Below, one piece after another: positions 49,707 to 58,458 of a DNA stretch of 64,000 bases; positions within the stretch are counted from its first letter, which is position 1, and every line of letters starts with the position of its first letter. The stretch is from Actinomycetes bacterium (GTDB lineage Bacteria > Actinomycetota > Acidimicrobiia > Acidimicrobiales > Microtrichaceae), in NCBI GenBank assembly GCA_024222295.1, contig JAAEPF010000051.1:124001-188000 (forward strand), written 5' to 3'. The translations under genes and the position numbers were made by a program. The notes beneath the pieces were generated by a model. The model had not been told where the DNA came from, ran no database searches, and saw nothing but the letters and a program-made list of their open reading frames with translations.

Positions 49707-50698
49707 CCGCGACTCGATCGCGGCGCCCGGTCGGCACCGAGCCGGCAGCGAAGAAGCGCAAGCTGCCCCGGCCCAGGCTGCCGAAGCTGAAGCTGCCGCG
49801 TATCCATGTCCCGAGGCCGCGGATTCCCGGGATCAACCTCAGGTTGCCGCGCCGGAGCGCCGGCGATGGGTCCTCAGCGCCTCGGGAGGCGAAGGTGCAC
49901 CCGAGGATCGCGGGGCGCCGCGACGAGGTCGCCCGCGAGGGGCGCGATCGCCGCCGGCGGATCCGCTGGATCGGACTGGGTGTTGCAGGACTGCTGACTG
50001 CCTCGGCCGCGGTCCTGTTCTCACCGCTGTTCGACATGGACCACCTACTCGTGTCGGGGGTGGAGGGACCACCGGCCGATGCGGTGTCAGCAGCCGCGGG
50101 CCTGCCCGGGGGCAGCGCGCTGTTCGGAATCGATCCTGCAGAGGTGCGCGAGCGTGTGGAGGAGCTGGACTGGGTGGCGCACGCATCGGCCGAGGTGGTG
50201 TGGCCCGACCGCGTGGAGTTGGAGGTGACCCCGCAGCGCCCGGTCGCCCTTGTCGCACCGGGCGCGGGCGAGCCCGCTGCGATCGCCATGGCGACCGGTT
50301 CGGTGTTCGCATTCGGCGACGTCGAGCCCCTGGTGCCTTTCACTGCCGGGCTGCCCGTGCTGAGGCTCGAGGAGGGCGTCGCGCTCGACGACATCGGCTC
50401 CAGCGGCGCAGCGGAAGCCCTGCTGGCGCTGTCATCGCTCGGGCCGGTCACAGCCGCAACGGTGTCCGAGGTCACCGTCGACGAAGCCGGTCGGATCACG
50501 TTCGCTGCAGGCCCGGGCGGGCTCGAGGGGGCCCAGCTCGTGATCGGTGAACCCGTGCTGCTCCCCGAGAAGGCACAGGCTCTCGAAGCGGTCCTGTCGG
50601 GCCGGGTGGAACTTGCATGCCTCTCACGACTCGACGTGTCGGTGCCGTCAAGGGTCACGATCCAACGCCTGGAGGACTGCGCGATTCCCGACGTGTGA
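49703..50698 (+). CDS. ftsQ: Cell division protein FtsQ (DivIB) with POTRA domain
   Basis: 331 residues from a GTG overlapping the murB stop. Residues 18-51 are an odd basic, proline-rich stretch of repeated PR/LPK/LPR units (KKRKLPRPRLPKLKLPR and so on). A membrane helix at about 89-107 (IGLGVAGLLTASAAVLFSPL) leads to the POTRA domain (FDMDHLLVSGVEGPPADAVS, SALFGIDPAEVRERVEEL, WVAHASAEVVWPDRVELEVT, then RPVALV). This is the usual FtsQ arrangement. It links the cytoplasmic and outer divisome parts. 163 bases separate it from ftsZ, where a promoter is likely. Confidence 0.9.
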   Translation: MTATRSRRPVGTEPAAKKRKLPRPRLPKLKLPRIHVPRPRIPGINLRLPRRSAGDGSSAPREAKVHPRIAGRRDEVAREGRDRRRRIRWIGLGVAGLLTASAAVLFSPLFDMDHLLVSGVEGPPADAVSAAAGLPGGSALFGIDPAEVRERVEELDWVAHASAEVVWPDRVELEVTPQRPVALVAPGAGEPAAIAMATGSVFAFGDVEPLVPFTAGLPVLRLEEGVALDDIGSSGAAEALLALSSLGPVTAATVSEVTVDEAGRITFAAGPGGLEGAQLVIGEPVLLPEKAQALEAVLSGRVELACLSRLDVSVPSRVTIQRLEDCAIPDV

Positions 50699-50742
50699 GG
50701 GGTCTGCTGCAGGGCCCGTGGAGCGTTTGGGGTCGAGGATCG

Positions 50743-50791
50743 TTGTATCGCCACCCCAGCCCCCATAGTCTCAAGTAAACCCTGAGGTTCA
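50743..50791 (+). promoter_or_regulatory. Likely ftsZ promoter region with inverted repeat
   Basis: CATAGT at 50764-50769 may be a -10 with TTGTAT (50743-50748) as -35, 15 bases apart. CCTGAGGTTCAGG at about 50779-50791 is an inverted repeat (CCTGA/TCAGG) at the expected start of the leader. The leader of some 90 bases carries a CCGGAGG Shine-Dalgarno. Confidence 0.4.
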
Positions 50792-50861
50792 GGTGCAGGC
50801 CCCCTGGAGGTGCACTGCAGGTGAACATCGACACGAGTGCTCCCGCCCGGAGGCAACCCTG

Positions 50862-51968
50862 ATGGCCCAGAACCCCCAAAACTACCTCGCCGTGATCAAG
50901 GTCGTGGGCATCGGTGGTGGCGGCTGCAATGCCGTCAACCGGATGATCGATGCCGGACTCAAGGGTGTCGAGTTCATAGCGATCAACACCGATGCGCAGG
51001 CCTTGCTGATGAGCGACGCCGACATCAAGCTCGACATCGGCCGCGACCTCACCCGCGGCCTCGGTGCCGGCTCTGACCCCGACGTCGGCCGCCAGGCGGC
51101 CGAGGACCACCGGGCAGAGATCGAAGAGGTTCTCCGCGGCGCCGACATGGTATTCGTGACCGCCGGTGAGGGCGGTGGCACCGGCACCGGAGCCGCTCCC
51201 GTGGTGGCGGAGATCTCCAAGCAGCAGGGTTCGCTGACCATCGGTGTGGTCACGCGGCCGTTTAACTTCGAGGGCCGTCGACGCGCCGTGCAGGCCGACC
51301 AGGGCATAACCAAGCTCAAGGAGAAGGTCGACACCCAGATCGTCATCCCCAACGACCGCCTGCTGAGCGTCGCCAACGACAAGACGTCGGTGCTCAACGC
51401 GTTCAAGATGGCCGACGAGGTGCTGCTGCAGGGTGTGCAGGGCATCACGGACCTGATCACCACGCCGGGCCTGATCAACACCGATTTCGCCGACGTGCGC
51501 ATGATCATGAGCGACGCAGGCAGCGCTCTCATGGGCGTCGGCTACGCAAGCGGTGAGGGGCGGGCACTCGAAGCGGCCCGCTTCGCCATCTCGTCGCCGC
51601 TTCTGGAAGCCGCCATCGATGGGGCGCGGGGCATCCTTCTCAACATCTCCGGTGGCAGCGACCTCGGGCTGTTCGAGGTGAACGAGGCTGCCTCGGTCAT
51701 CCACGAGGTGGCACACCCGGAGGCCAACATCATCTTCGGCGCGGTCATCGACGACGAGCTCGGCGACGAGGTGCGAATCACCGTCATCGCAGCCGGATTC
51801 GAGCGTTGGGACGATGCCAAGCCGGCCCGCAAGCCGGCTCGAGCAGAGAGCGGCGAAGGCGACGAGGGCGGCGCGGACCTCTCCGACGTGTTCGGTACCG
51901 AGGGCTCAGAGGACGAGGAGCTCTTCGGTGGCGACGACGACTTCGACGTTCCCTCGTTCCTGAAGTAG
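50862..51968 (+). CDS. ftsZ: Cell division protein FtsZ
   Basis: 368 residues from the ATG at 50862, with CGGAGG about 8 bases before. FtsZ is the tubulin-like GTPase that forms the Z ring. Motifs: [54 protein letters not shown] (GTP-binding signature), [20 protein letters not shown] and [20 protein letters not shown] with the T7 catalytic Asp. The acidic linker ends in [11 protein letters not shown], the conserved C-terminal peptide that binds SepF (53410-53961). It follows its own promoter region. Confidence 0.97.
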   Translation: MAQNPQNYLAVIKVVGIGGGGCNAVNRMIDAGLKGVEFIAINTDAQALLMSDADIKLDIGRDLTRGLGAGSDPDVGRQAAEDHRAEIEEVLRGADMVFVTAGEGGGTGTGAAPVVAEISKQQGSLTIGVVTRPFNFEGRRRAVQADQGITKLKEKVDTQIVIPNDRLLSVANDKTSVLNAFKMADEVLLQGVQGITDLITTPGLINTDFADVRMIMSDAGSALMGVGYASGEGRALEAARFAISSPLLEAAIDGARGILLNISGGSDLGLFEVNEAASVIHEVAHPEANIIFGAVIDDELGDEVRITVIAAGFERWDDAKPARKPARAESGEGDEGGADLSDVFGTEGSEDEELFGGDDDFDVPSFLK

Positions 51969-51976
51969 CCGCCACC

Positions 51977-52687
51977 ATGGCGGACGCGCGGCGCTTCACC
52001 CTCCCGGGCGGCGTCGCTGTTCATGTCTCGTTCACCGACCGCGCCGACGGTGACCTTTCCATCCATGAAGAGCCGGCAGCGCTCGACACACGTCGGAGTG
52101 CAGTGGCTCCCACCCCATGGACCTGGCTCGAACAGGTGCACGGTGCGCGGGTGGTCGGTGTCGAGTCGCCCGGCGACGGTGCCGGCACCGCCGCCGATGC
52201 CTCGGTCACCGACAGGCCCGGCTGTGTGCTGTCGGTGCAGACCGCTGACTGCGCGCCGGTGCTCCTGTTCGCACCTGGCCCTTCGGGAGCGGTCGTGGCC
52301 GCTGCGCATGCCGGCTGGAAGGGAATCGAGGCCGGCGTGCTGCCGGCCGTGGTGGACCGGATGCGCTCACTCGGTGCCGGAGCTGTCTCCTGGACGCTGG
52401 GGCCGTGCATCTCGGCCGGCGAATACGAGTTCTCCCTCGGCGATCTGCATCGCCTGGAGGCGCGGTTCGGCAAGTCGGTGCGTTCGGTAACGCATTCGGG
52501 CACGCCGGCTCTGGATGTGCGTGCCGCAGTCCGCCGCTCGCTCGAGGCGGCCGGTGTCACCTCCGAGCCTGTGGGTCGCGCGCCGGCATGCACGGCATCG
52601 AGCACGGAGTACTGGTCACACCGGGCGCGAGCCGAGGTCGGGCGCCAGGCCGGTGTGATCTGGTGGGAGTCCGGCGCCGATGGGTGA
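51977..52687 (+). CDS. pgeF: Peptidoglycan editing factor PgeF (YfiH/laccase-domain family)
   Basis: 236 residues. Members remove misplaced serine from peptidoglycan precursors, or act as purine nucleoside phosphorylase. The zinc and active-site residues appear in LEQVHGARVVGV (His), VQTADCAPVLLFAP (Cys) and AAHAGWKGIEAGVL (His). GPCISAGEYEFSL and TEYWSHRARA complete the fold. The gene starts 8 bases after ftsZ and overlaps yggS by 8, the usual actinobacterial ftsZ-pgeF-yggS-sepF order. Confidence 0.92.
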   Translation: MADARRFTLPGGVAVHVSFTDRADGDLSIHEEPAALDTRRSAVAPTPWTWLEQVHGARVVGVESPGDGAGTAADASVTDRPGCVLSVQTADCAPVLLFAPGPSGAVVAAAHAGWKGIEAGVLPAVVDRMRSLGAGAVSWTLGPCISAGEYEFSLGDLHRLEARFGKSVRSVTHSGTPALDVRAAVRRSLEAAGVTSEPVGRAPACTASSTEYWSHRARAEVGRQAGVIWWESGADG

Positions 52688-53357
52688 CCAGCGCGCCGTC
52701 GACCAGGACCTCGTGGACCGGTTGGCTGAGCAGATCGCCGAGCGCGGCGAGGTGCTCCGTCGTCGCATCGAGGCTGCGGCCACGGCCGATGTCGAGGTCG
52801 TGGCCGTCACGAAGGGCCACCCGGCGGAGGTGGCCATGGCGGCGCGAGCGGCTGGGTACAGGTCGCTCGGGGAGAACTATGCCCAGGAGCTGCGCGACAA
52901 GGCGCCCTACCTCGACGGTGTCGACTGGCACTTCGTTGGCCGGCTCCAGTCGAACAAGGTGAGGATGATTGCCCCTGTGACCGCCGTGTGGCAGTCGCTT
53001 GATCGCACATCGGTCATCGACGAGGTCGCGAAGCGCTGCCCCGGGGCCGCGGTCATGATCCAGGTGGACCTCGCGGGCATCGGTGGACGAGGTGGTTGTG
53101 ACCGCGACGACGCGGCAGGCCTGGTGGCTCATGCCGCCGAAAAGGGGCTGCGGGTGAGAGGTCTGATGGGTGTCGGTCCTCCGGGTGACCCCGAGGACTC
53201 CCGGGAGGGTTTCGCGTGGCTGGCTGCCGAAGCCGGATCGCTTGGGCTGGCCGACGTGTCGATGGGAATGTCGGCCGACCTCGAGGTCGCGCTGAGTGCC
53301 GGGGCCACGATGGTGAGGGTGGGTTCGGCATTGGTGGGGGAGAGGCCCCCGCGCTAG
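52680..53357 (+). CDS. yggS: PLP homeostasis protein YggS/PROSC
   Basis: 225 residues. Fold-type III PLP-binding protein. The Schiff-base Lys is in VVAVTKGHPAEVAMAARA near residue 42, followed by SLGENYAQELRDKA, WHFVGRLQSNKVRMI, and the C-terminal SMGMSADLEVALSAGATMVR that binds PLP phosphate. It keeps free PLP in balance and has no known enzyme activity. It belongs to the ftsZ-pgeF-yggS run, with the next gene starting after a separate promoter. Confidence 0.93.
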   Translation: MGDQRAVDQDLVDRLAEQIAERGEVLRRRIEAAATADVEVVAVTKGHPAEVAMAARAAGYRSLGENYAQELRDKAPYLDGVDWHFVGRLQSNKVRMIAPVTAVWQSLDRTSVIDEVAKRCPGAAVMIQVDLAGIGGRGGCDRDDAAGLVAHAAEKGLRVRGLMGVGPPGDPEDSREGFAWLAAEAGSLGLADVSMGMSADLEVALSAGATMVRVGSALVGERPPR

Positions 53358-53369
53358 GGAAGCCGCGCC

Positions 53370-53375
53370 TACACT
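53370..53375 (+). promoter_or_regulatory. -10 box of sepF
   Basis: TACACT about 34 bases before the sepF ATG. The short leader contains GGGAGGA (53393-53399) as Shine-Dalgarno. Confidence 0.45.
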
Positions 53376-53409
53376 CTCGCCCAAGACCGTTCGGGAGGAC
53401 GCCCGCAGA

Positions 53410-53961
53410 ATGTCGAAATGGATGGACAGCGCACGTGAGTTCCTCGGGCTGGGCGAGGACCCGTACTACGACGACGACTACAACGATCCAGTCGAAGGCG
53501 ACGTCGACGACTACTACGACGAACCTCTTCAGCGCAGCGTGCCGGGGCGTTCCGCCGAGGCGGACTGGGATGAAGGCGATGGTGGGGTCCGAATGATCTC
53601 CACGCCGCCCAGCGCCCCGGTTCCTGTTGCTGCGGCGGCCCCGCCTGCGGATCGTGGCGTGGTACGCCCGCTTCCGGGCTCCAGCAAGCCCGAGGTGGTC
53701 TCACCCACGCGGTTCGACGACGTGCAGGACGTGGCCGACGCCTTCAAGAAGGTGCAGCCGGTGATCATCAATCTGCAGGGAGTCGACAAGGACCTGTCGC
53801 GTCGGCTCATCGACTTCGCCAGCGGGCTCTGTTACGGGCTCGAGGGCGAGATGGAGCGGGTGGCCGAGCAGGTGTTCCTGTTGACCCCCAAGGGTGCAGA
53901 GGTGTCCGATGACGATCGCCGCCGCCTCGCCGAAGGCAACATGGATGAATACGACGCCTGA
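53410..53961 (+). CDS. sepF: Cell division protein SepF
   Basis: 183 residues. The N-terminal amphipathic helix (SKWMDSAREFLGLGED) binds membrane. A Tyr/Asp-rich linker follows (YYDDDYNDPVEGDVDDYYDE). The C-terminal SepF domain reads PTRFDDVQDVADAFKKVQPV, then IINLQGVDKDLSRRLIDFAS and GLCYGLEGEMERVAEQVFLL. SepF anchors FtsZ to the membrane in organisms without FtsA, and no ftsA is found in this cluster. It overlaps yggT by 1 base. Confidence 0.95.
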   Translation: MSKWMDSAREFLGLGEDPYYDDDYNDPVEGDVDDYYDEPLQRSVPGRSAEADWDEGDGGVRMISTPPSAPVPVAAAAPPADRGVVRPLPGSSKPEVVSPTRFDDVQDVADAFKKVQPVIINLQGVDKDLSRRLIDFASGLCYGLEGEMERVAEQVFLLTPKGAEVSDDDRRRLAEGNMDEYDA

Positions 53962-54218
53962 TGCTGCTGGTCGTCTTTGTCCTTGATGTCTTCTTCTTCC
54001 TCGTGCTCGGCCACATCATCCTGTCGTGGATCCCGCGGGGCGGGGAGTTCCTCGAGTCGGTCCGCCGGTTCTTCTCGATAACCACCGAGTGGCTGCTGCT
54101 GCCGCTACGCCGGGCAATTCCCCCATTGCGCCTCGGCGGCGCCGCACTGGACCTGTCCCCGCTGATCGTGCTCATCGGGGTACAGATCCTGGCAGGCGTG
54201 CTGCGCGGCCTGGCCTGA
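53961..54218 (+). CDS. YggT family membrane protein
   Basis: 85 residues with two membrane helices, about 2-20 (LLVVFVLDVFFFLVLGHIIL) and 58-84 (LDLSPLIVLIGVQILAGVLR). Between them is the conserved SWIPRGGEF segment and LLLPLRRAIPPLRLGG. YggT proteins follow sepF in many Gram-positive and cyanobacterial genomes and may affect osmotic or division control. Function is not settled. The ATG overlaps the sepF TGA (TGATG). Confidence 0.88.
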   Translation: MLLVVFVLDVFFFLVLGHIILSWIPRGGEFLESVRRFFSITTEWLLLPLRRAIPPLRLGGAALDLSPLIVLIGVQILAGVLRGLA

Positions 54219-54371
54219 AACCACAGTCAGCGCCGCTGTTTCGCGTCGTAGTCACCCTCGTCACTCATCGCGTCGAGAATCGCACTCAAGCGGCTGGACC
54301 TACGCCATCTCGATGCATGTCAGTCAATGCCATGCTCAACTGCGATTCAGCGAACCGCAGGTTGCGGGTAC

Positions 54372-54377
54372 TACGAT
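54372..54377 (+). promoter_or_regulatory. -10 box of divIVA (leaderless)
   Basis: TACGAT ends 7 bases before the ATG at 54385. Confidence 0.6.
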
Positions 54378-54384
54378 TCGTTTC

Positions 54385-55419
54385 ATGGACCTCAATGAGC
54401 TGACACCCGAGCTGTTCGAGAAGGCGGAGTTCAATGAGCGCCGCCGCGGCTACGACATAGACCAGGTCGAACGCTTCCTCGAGGAGACCGGCACTGCTGT
54501 AGCGCAGCTTCTGGTGCGCCATCGTCAGCTCGAGGAGCGCGCCTCGCAAGCCGAGACCCGTCTCGCCGCAGCTGAAGAGGAACTGCAGAACGCCAAGGCT
54601 GCGCCCGCAGCACCGGCGGCCCCGGCGCGGCCGGTGCCCTCTCCCGAAGAGGAGGCAGAGGAGGTCGAGCAGGCAACTAGCACCCTGCTCATGGCCAAGC
54701 GCACAGCGGATGCCACGATCGAGGAGGCTCGCGGCGACGCCGCCAACGTGCGCGCCGACGCATCGGCTGAGGCACAGCAGATCATCGCCCAGGCGCGTTC
54801 CGAGGCTGCGGCCGAGCTGAGTGCCGGACGCGAGAAGCTCATGCAGATAGTGACTGCCCTGGAGACCCGCCGCGACTCGCTCGGCGCAGTGGTCGAGGGA
54901 TACGAGCAGCGCATAGCCGGCTACCGCGACCAGCTCGGCGCGGTCGCTTCAGCACTGGTTTCCATGACCGAGGATCCCGAGGCGATGGCCGCACGCCCCG
55001 ACGTGCACATCCCGTCGACGGCCGAGGGCAGCGCCGCAGACGACCCGGCGATTGCTGGAGCACCGGAGCAGGACGAGGTCGACCTGACCGACCCCACCCA
55101 GCTGCACGACACCGCCACGGCCGCACGTGCCGACGGCTGGGGCGAGGGATCGTGGTCCGACGTGGCCCCTGCAGAGCCTGCCCCGGTCGAGCCCGAGGCA
55201 GCTGACGCAGCGGCTCCCGCAGTCGATGCGAACTCCCGGGAGTCTTCGGTCGTGGTCGACGCCGAGCCGGTCACCGGCCAGACCTCGGACCGCTTCCTGC
55301 GTGAGCTCGACGAGGCGGTCAACGAGTCGACGAAGGACGAAAAGGGCGAGGCCATCTCGGCATTCTTCGAAGGTGGCGACGAGGAGCAGGGCCGGGGCCG
55401 CTTCGGCTGGCGCCGCTGA
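54385..55419 (+). CDS. divIVA: DivIVA/Wag31-type polar growth protein
   Basis: 344 residues from the ATG at 54385; the frame opens earlier but the family N-terminus starts here. The lipid-binding domain reads [20 protein letters not shown], then [20 protein letters not shown]. Coiled coil follows at about 40-75 and 95-195 ([20 protein letters not shown]), broken by an Ala/Pro linker. The C-terminal 130 residues are acidic and disordered, ending in [20 protein letters not shown]. DivIVA marks negatively curved membrane and directs polar growth or septation. It has its own leaderless promoter. Confidence 0.93.
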   Translation: MDLNELTPELFEKAEFNERRRGYDIDQVERFLEETGTAVAQLLVRHRQLEERASQAETRLAAAEEELQNAKAAPAAPAAPARPVPSPEEEAEEVEQATSTLLMAKRTADATIEEARGDAANVRADASAEAQQIIAQARSEAAAELSAGREKLMQIVTALETRRDSLGAVVEGYEQRIAGYRDQLGAVASALVSMTEDPEAMAARPDVHIPSTAEGSAADDPAIAGAPEQDEVDLTDPTQLHDTATAARADGWGEGSWSDVAPAEPAPVEPEAADAAAPAVDANSRESSVVVDAEPVTGQTSDRFLRELDEAVNESTKDEKGEAISAFFEGGDEEQGRGRFGWRR

Positions 55420-55425
55420 TCCACA

Positions 55426-55439
55426 CCGGCTGAAGCCGG
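55426..55439 (+). terminator. Short hairpin after divIVA
   Basis: CCGGC-TGAA-GCCGG, a 5-bp stem with a 4-base loop just after the divIVA stop. A weak terminator candidate with no T-run. Confidence 0.35.
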
Positions 55440-55499
55440 GATCGTCTGCAGCCGGCTGAATCGCGCCTGGAGGTGGGAGGCAGACACGCATCGAGCGGC

Positions 55500-55505
55500 T
55501 AGGGT
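55500..55505 (+). promoter_or_regulatory. Possible -10 box of the DksA-like gene
   Basis: TAGGGT about 42 bases before the ATG. The leader has AAGGAGA (55536-55542) as Shine-Dalgarno. Confidence 0.45.
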
Positions 55506-55547
55506 TCTGCGACCCCAAGCTGCACCCGCCGGGCCAAGGAGACTGCG

Positions 55548-56219
55548 ATGGCGCCAGCCAAGAAGACACCTGCCAAGAAGAAGGCTCCGGCGAAGAAGAA
55601 GGCGCCGGCCAAGAAGACACCTGCGAAGAAGAAGGCTCCGGCGAAGAAGAAGGCGCCGGCCAAGAAGACACCTGCGAAGAAGAAGGCTCCGGCGAAGAAG
55701 AAGGCGCCGGCCAAGAAAACACCTGCCAAGAAGAAGGCGCCGGCCAAGAAGACACCTGCCAAGAAGAAGGCGCCGGCCAAGAAGGCACCGGCCAAGAAGA
55801 AGGCGGTTGCGGCCAAGAAGGCGGTGGGCAGGAAGCCCGCAGGCAAGTACCCCTTCGACAAGAAGTTCCTGAACTCCCAGAAAGCCCTCCTCGCAGAGGA
55901 GCGTGCGACCCTGGCCGAGCAGGCCGAGTCGCTCAAGGCCGAGGCAGAGTCGCTCGCAATGGACCGCGAGCCCGGAGACGTCCAGTTCGACGAGGAGTCT
56001 GGCGAAGGCGACAGCCTCGCCGTGGAGCGCGACTTCGACCTCGCACGCGCCGCCAAGAACCAGCAGATCATCGAGGAGATCGACGCCGCGTTGGTGCGCA
56101 TCAAGAAGGGCACTTACGGGGTCTGCGAGTACTCTGGCAAGTACATACCCAAGGAGCGCCTCGTGGCCATCCCTTGGGCCCGGGAGCGTGTCGAGTACAA
56201 GACGAGCCGCTTCCGCTGA
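55548..56219 (+). CDS. DksA/TraR-like protein with histone H1-like Lys/Pro/Ala tail and degenerate zinc finger
   Basis: 223 residues. Residues 1-97 are a repeated Lys-Ala-Pro tail ([10 protein letters not shown] units), like the C-terminus of histone H1. The rest is DksA/TraR-like: two helices forming a coiled coil (about 107-185) and the family end [20 protein letters not shown] followed by [14 protein letters not shown]. In normal members the finger is CxxC...CxxC. Here only Cys193 remains, and Ser196, Arg214 and Tyr217 replace the others, so zinc binding is unlikely. The order DksA-like, lspA, rluD, later dnaE matches Streptomyces. It may bind DNA through the tail and RNA polymerase through the coiled coil (inference). 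Confidence 0.88.
   Translation: MAPAKKTPAKKKAPAKKKAPAKKTPAKKKAPAKKKAPAKKTPAKKKAPAKKKAPAKKTPAKKKAPAKKTPAKKKAPAKKAPAKKKAVAAKKAVGRKPAGKYPFDKKFLNSQKALLAEERATLAEQAESLKAEAESLAMDREPGDVQFDEESGEGDSLAVERDFDLARAAKNQQIIEEIDAALVRIKKGTYGVCEYSGKYIPKERLVAIPWARERVEYKTSRFR
55560..55778 (+). repeat. Tandem repeats encoding the Lys/Pro/Ala tail
   Basis: A 51-bp unit encoding [17 protein letters not shown] is repeated three times (55560-55712), followed by two 33-bp units encoding [11 protein letters not shown] (to 55778). Copies are nearly identical, so the tract is likely to vary in length between strains. Confidence 0.9.
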
Positions 56220-56264
56220 TCCGGGCGGCGCGTCGGCGCCGCCCCTGTGCAGGACGCCGGACAG

Positions 56265-56855
56265 ATGCCGAAGAGCAGCACCGAAACCAGACCGACCCAT
56301 AGATGGCTGTTGCTCGTCGTCAGCGCTGCGATCGTGCTCGTCGCGGACCAGCTCTCCAAGTGGTGGGCTGTCAGCGAGCTTGCGCCCGACCCCACCAAGA
56401 AGGTCGAGATCATCGGGTCGCTGCAGTTCCGCTACGCCGAGAACACGGGTATGGCCTTCTCTCAGGGTGCCGGCTCCGGGCGATGGATCGGGCTGATCGT
56501 GATCGTGATCGTGATCGCACTCGTCGTGTTCGCCTCGAAGGTCCGCAGCAAGGTCCAGGTGGTGTTGCTCGGGGTCGTGATCGGCGGTGCGCTGGGCAAC
56601 CTCATCGACCGGGCGTTCCGGGCCGAGGAAGGATGGCTCAGTGGGGCCGTGGTCGACTTCATCGACCTGCAGTGGTGGCCCGTGTTCAACATCGCGGACA
56701 TGGCGGTGGTGCTGGGCGGGATCCTGCTGGTGATCTGGTCCACCCGCGACCCGCAAGAGGACGAGCTCGACGAGCCCGACGGCTCCGACGCCGACGATGC
56801 GCGCGCCGCTGCCGGGTCGGCGGGCGACGAAGCTGCCGCAGACACGCCCGGGTGA
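56265..56855 (+). CDS. lspA: Prolipoprotein signal peptidase
   Basis: 196 residues from the ATG at 56265; a GTG at 56247 is in frame. LspA cuts signal peptides from prolipoproteins at the lipidated Cys. Four membrane helices, the first near [20 protein letters not shown]. Conserved motifs: [35 protein letters not shown] with the first catalytic Asp, and [20 protein letters not shown] with the second. The C-terminal 45 residues are acidic and disordered, longer than usual. It overlaps rluD by 4 bases. The GerMN lipoprotein in this window is a likely substrate. Confidence 0.94.
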   Translation: MPKSSTETRPTHRWLLLVVSAAIVLVADQLSKWWAVSELAPDPTKKVEIIGSLQFRYAENTGMAFSQGAGSGRWIGLIVIVIVIALVVFASKVRSKVQVVLLGVVIGGALGNLIDRAFRAEEGWLSGAVVDFIDLQWWPVFNIADMAVVLGGILLVIWSTRDPQEDELDEPDGSDADDARAAAGSAGDEAAADTPG

Positions 56856-57778
56856 GCCGGACCTACGCCGCCGAGACCGTTCCTGCCGCTGCGGAGGGCG
56901 AGCGAGTCGACCGTTTCGTGGCGATGATGGTCGACTGCTCGCGCTCGGAGGCCGCCGCGGCGCTCGAGTCGGGCAACGTCACGGTTGGAGGGCGCGTGGT
57001 GGTCAAGGGGTCCCATCGCCTGGTCGAAGGCGACGTGGTGGCTGTGGCCGAGTCACCACACCGCGAGCGCGTCCTGCCGGGATCCGACGGCTCCATACCG
57101 CTCGATGTGGTGCACTCCGACGCCGACATCATCGTGGTCGACAAGCCCGCCGACATCGTGGTGCATCCCGCGCCCGGCCATGCTGACGGCACGCTGGTCA
57201 ACGCGCTGCTCGCCCGCTTCCCGGAACTGGCGGTCGTCGGTGAGCCAGAGCGCCCCGGCATCGTGCATCGCCTCGACCGCCAGACATCCGGCCTGATGGT
57301 CGTGGCCCGCACCCCCGATGCGTATGACTCGCTGGTGTCCCAGCTCGCAGACCACAGCGCACAGCGAACCTATGCGGCGCTGGTGCTCGGCCACCCACGC
57401 CACTCCCACGGCGTGATCGACGCACCGATCGGGCGGTCACATCGCGACCCCCAGAAGATGACGGTCGCGGTCGACGGCCGCGACGCCCGCACCCACTACG
57501 AGGTGGAGCACCAGTTCGCAGAGCCCCGTGAGTGTGCACTGCTCACCTGCGAGCTGGAGACCGGACGCACTCACCAGATCAGGGTGCACCTCGCCTCGAT
57601 CGGCCACCCGGTCGCCGGCGATCCGACCTATGGCGGGTCCAGGCCGGACCTCGACATCACGCGGCCGTTTCTGCACGCACGCCGGCTGAGCTTCGTGCAT
57701 CCCGGGACGGGCGACGAGGTCGCCTACGCCTCGGACCTGCCGTCCGACCTGTCGGCCTGGCTGGCCGACCTCAGCTGA
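56852..57778 (+). CDS. rluD: RluD-family pseudouridine synthase
   Basis: 308 residues from a GTG overlapping the lspA stop. An N-terminal S4 domain ([20 protein letters not shown], then [14 protein letters not shown]) binds RNA. The catalytic domain has [20 protein letters not shown] and the RluA-type motif [20 protein letters not shown] with the catalytic Asp, then [20 protein letters not shown] and the FLHARRLSF segment. RluD acts on helix 69 of 23S rRNA in other bacteria; the exact target here is inferred. Position after lspA is conserved in actinobacteria. Confidence 0.93.
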   Translation: MSRTYAAETVPAAAEGERVDRFVAMMVDCSRSEAAAALESGNVTVGGRVVVKGSHRLVEGDVVAVAESPHRERVLPGSDGSIPLDVVHSDADIIVVDKPADIVVHPAPGHADGTLVNALLARFPELAVVGEPERPGIVHRLDRQTSGLMVVARTPDAYDSLVSQLADHSAQRTYAALVLGHPRHSHGVIDAPIGRSHRDPQKMTVAVDGRDARTHYEVEHQFAEPRECALLTCELETGRTHQIRVHLASIGHPVAGDPTYGGSRPDLDITRPFLHARRLSFVHPGTGDEVAYASDLPSDLSAWLADLS

Positions 57779-57875
57779 CCCAGCCCCCCCATCGCGCCGG
57801 CGCCGCCCCGTACACGCCGCGTGCTGGGTGGCTGAGCGGCGTTGCGCAGTCGTGCAGCGCGTCGGGTGCTGCAGG

Positions 57876-58346
57876 TCAGCTCCGTGCTGACGTGGCGGGT
57901 GAGCCGGCGCCTTCGCCGGGCCACGGTGCGACCCCTTCGGTCATGGCCTGCAGGTCCGCCAGCGAGTAGTCGGACAGGATGCGGCGCATCGTGGAGCCGA
58001 CATCGGCCCAGATGGCCAGAAGCACGCATTGGCCCTCGTGGTCACAGGCGCCATCGGTGTGGGGTTCCCCGAAATCGCCGGCCTGGATGGGGCCGTCGAC
58101 CGCCGAGATGATCTGGGCGAGGGTGATCTCGGCAGGGGGCTTGGCGAGTACGTAGCCACCGCCGACACCGCGTTTGGAGCGCACCAGCCCGGCGCCCTTG
58201 AGTGCAAGGAGTATCTGCTCGAGGTAGGGCTGAGGCAGGCCGGTGCGTTCCGCGATGTCGCGCACCGATGTGGGCCCGTCGCCGTGGTGCAGCGACAGTG
58301 ACAGCAGTGCTCGGCTCGCGTAGTCACCTCGGGTGGACACCTTCAC
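57876..58346 (-). CDS. Rrf2-family transcriptional regulator
   Basis: 156 residues from a GTG at 58346, chosen because a TACGAT box ends 8 bases upstream and homology begins there (VSTRGDYASRALLSLSLHHG). The winged HTH continues as SVRDIAERTGLPQPYLEQIL and GAGLVRSKRGVGGGYVLAKP. Two cysteines stand in GACDHEGQCVLLAIW, five residues apart. The third Cys of IscR/NsrR-type cluster binding is not at its usual place, so an [Fe-S] sensor is possible but not certain. It is divergent from the phosphodiesterase gene, and the two starts are about 110 bases apart. Confidence 0.88.
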   Translation of the reverse strand: MKVSTRGDYASRALLSLSLHHGDGPTSVRDIAERTGLPQPYLEQILLALKGAGLVRSKRGVGGGYVLAKPPAEITLAQIISAVDGPIQAGDFGEPHTDGACDHEGQCVLLAIWADVGSTMRRILSDYSLADLQAMTEGVAPWPGEGAGSPATSARS

Positions 58347-58354
58347 GGTCTCCA

Positions 58355-58360
58355 ATCGTA
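58355..58360 (-). promoter_or_regulatory. -10 box of the Rrf2 gene (leaderless)
   Basis: TACGAT on the minus strand ends 8 bases before the GTG at 58346. Same hexamer as divIVA. Confidence 0.55.
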
Positions 58361-58445
58361 CGGCCTCGCAGATGTGCGGCGCGAGCCAACCCTTGACAGA
58401 GGGCAAAATGCTGCGGGGGTGTGTGTCCCGGGGCCCCGGGATGGG

Positions 58446-58451
58446 TAGCTT
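58446..58451 (+). promoter_or_regulatory. -10 box of the phosphodiesterase-fold gene (leaderless)
   Basis: TAGCTT ends 7 bases before the ATG at 58459. GGAGG lies between, but too close to the ATG to serve well. Confidence 0.5.
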
Positions 58452-58458
58452 GGAGGCA

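Noticed and set aside
55560-55778. Regular repeats that might be a CRISPR array
   Set aside because: Units are contiguous without unique spacers and are in frame within a protein.
54921-56756. Minus-strand frame with Leu/Arg-rich repeats opposite the DksA-like gene
   Set aside because: The repeats are the reverse reading of the Lys/Pro/Ala tail repeats, and the frame has no start signal.
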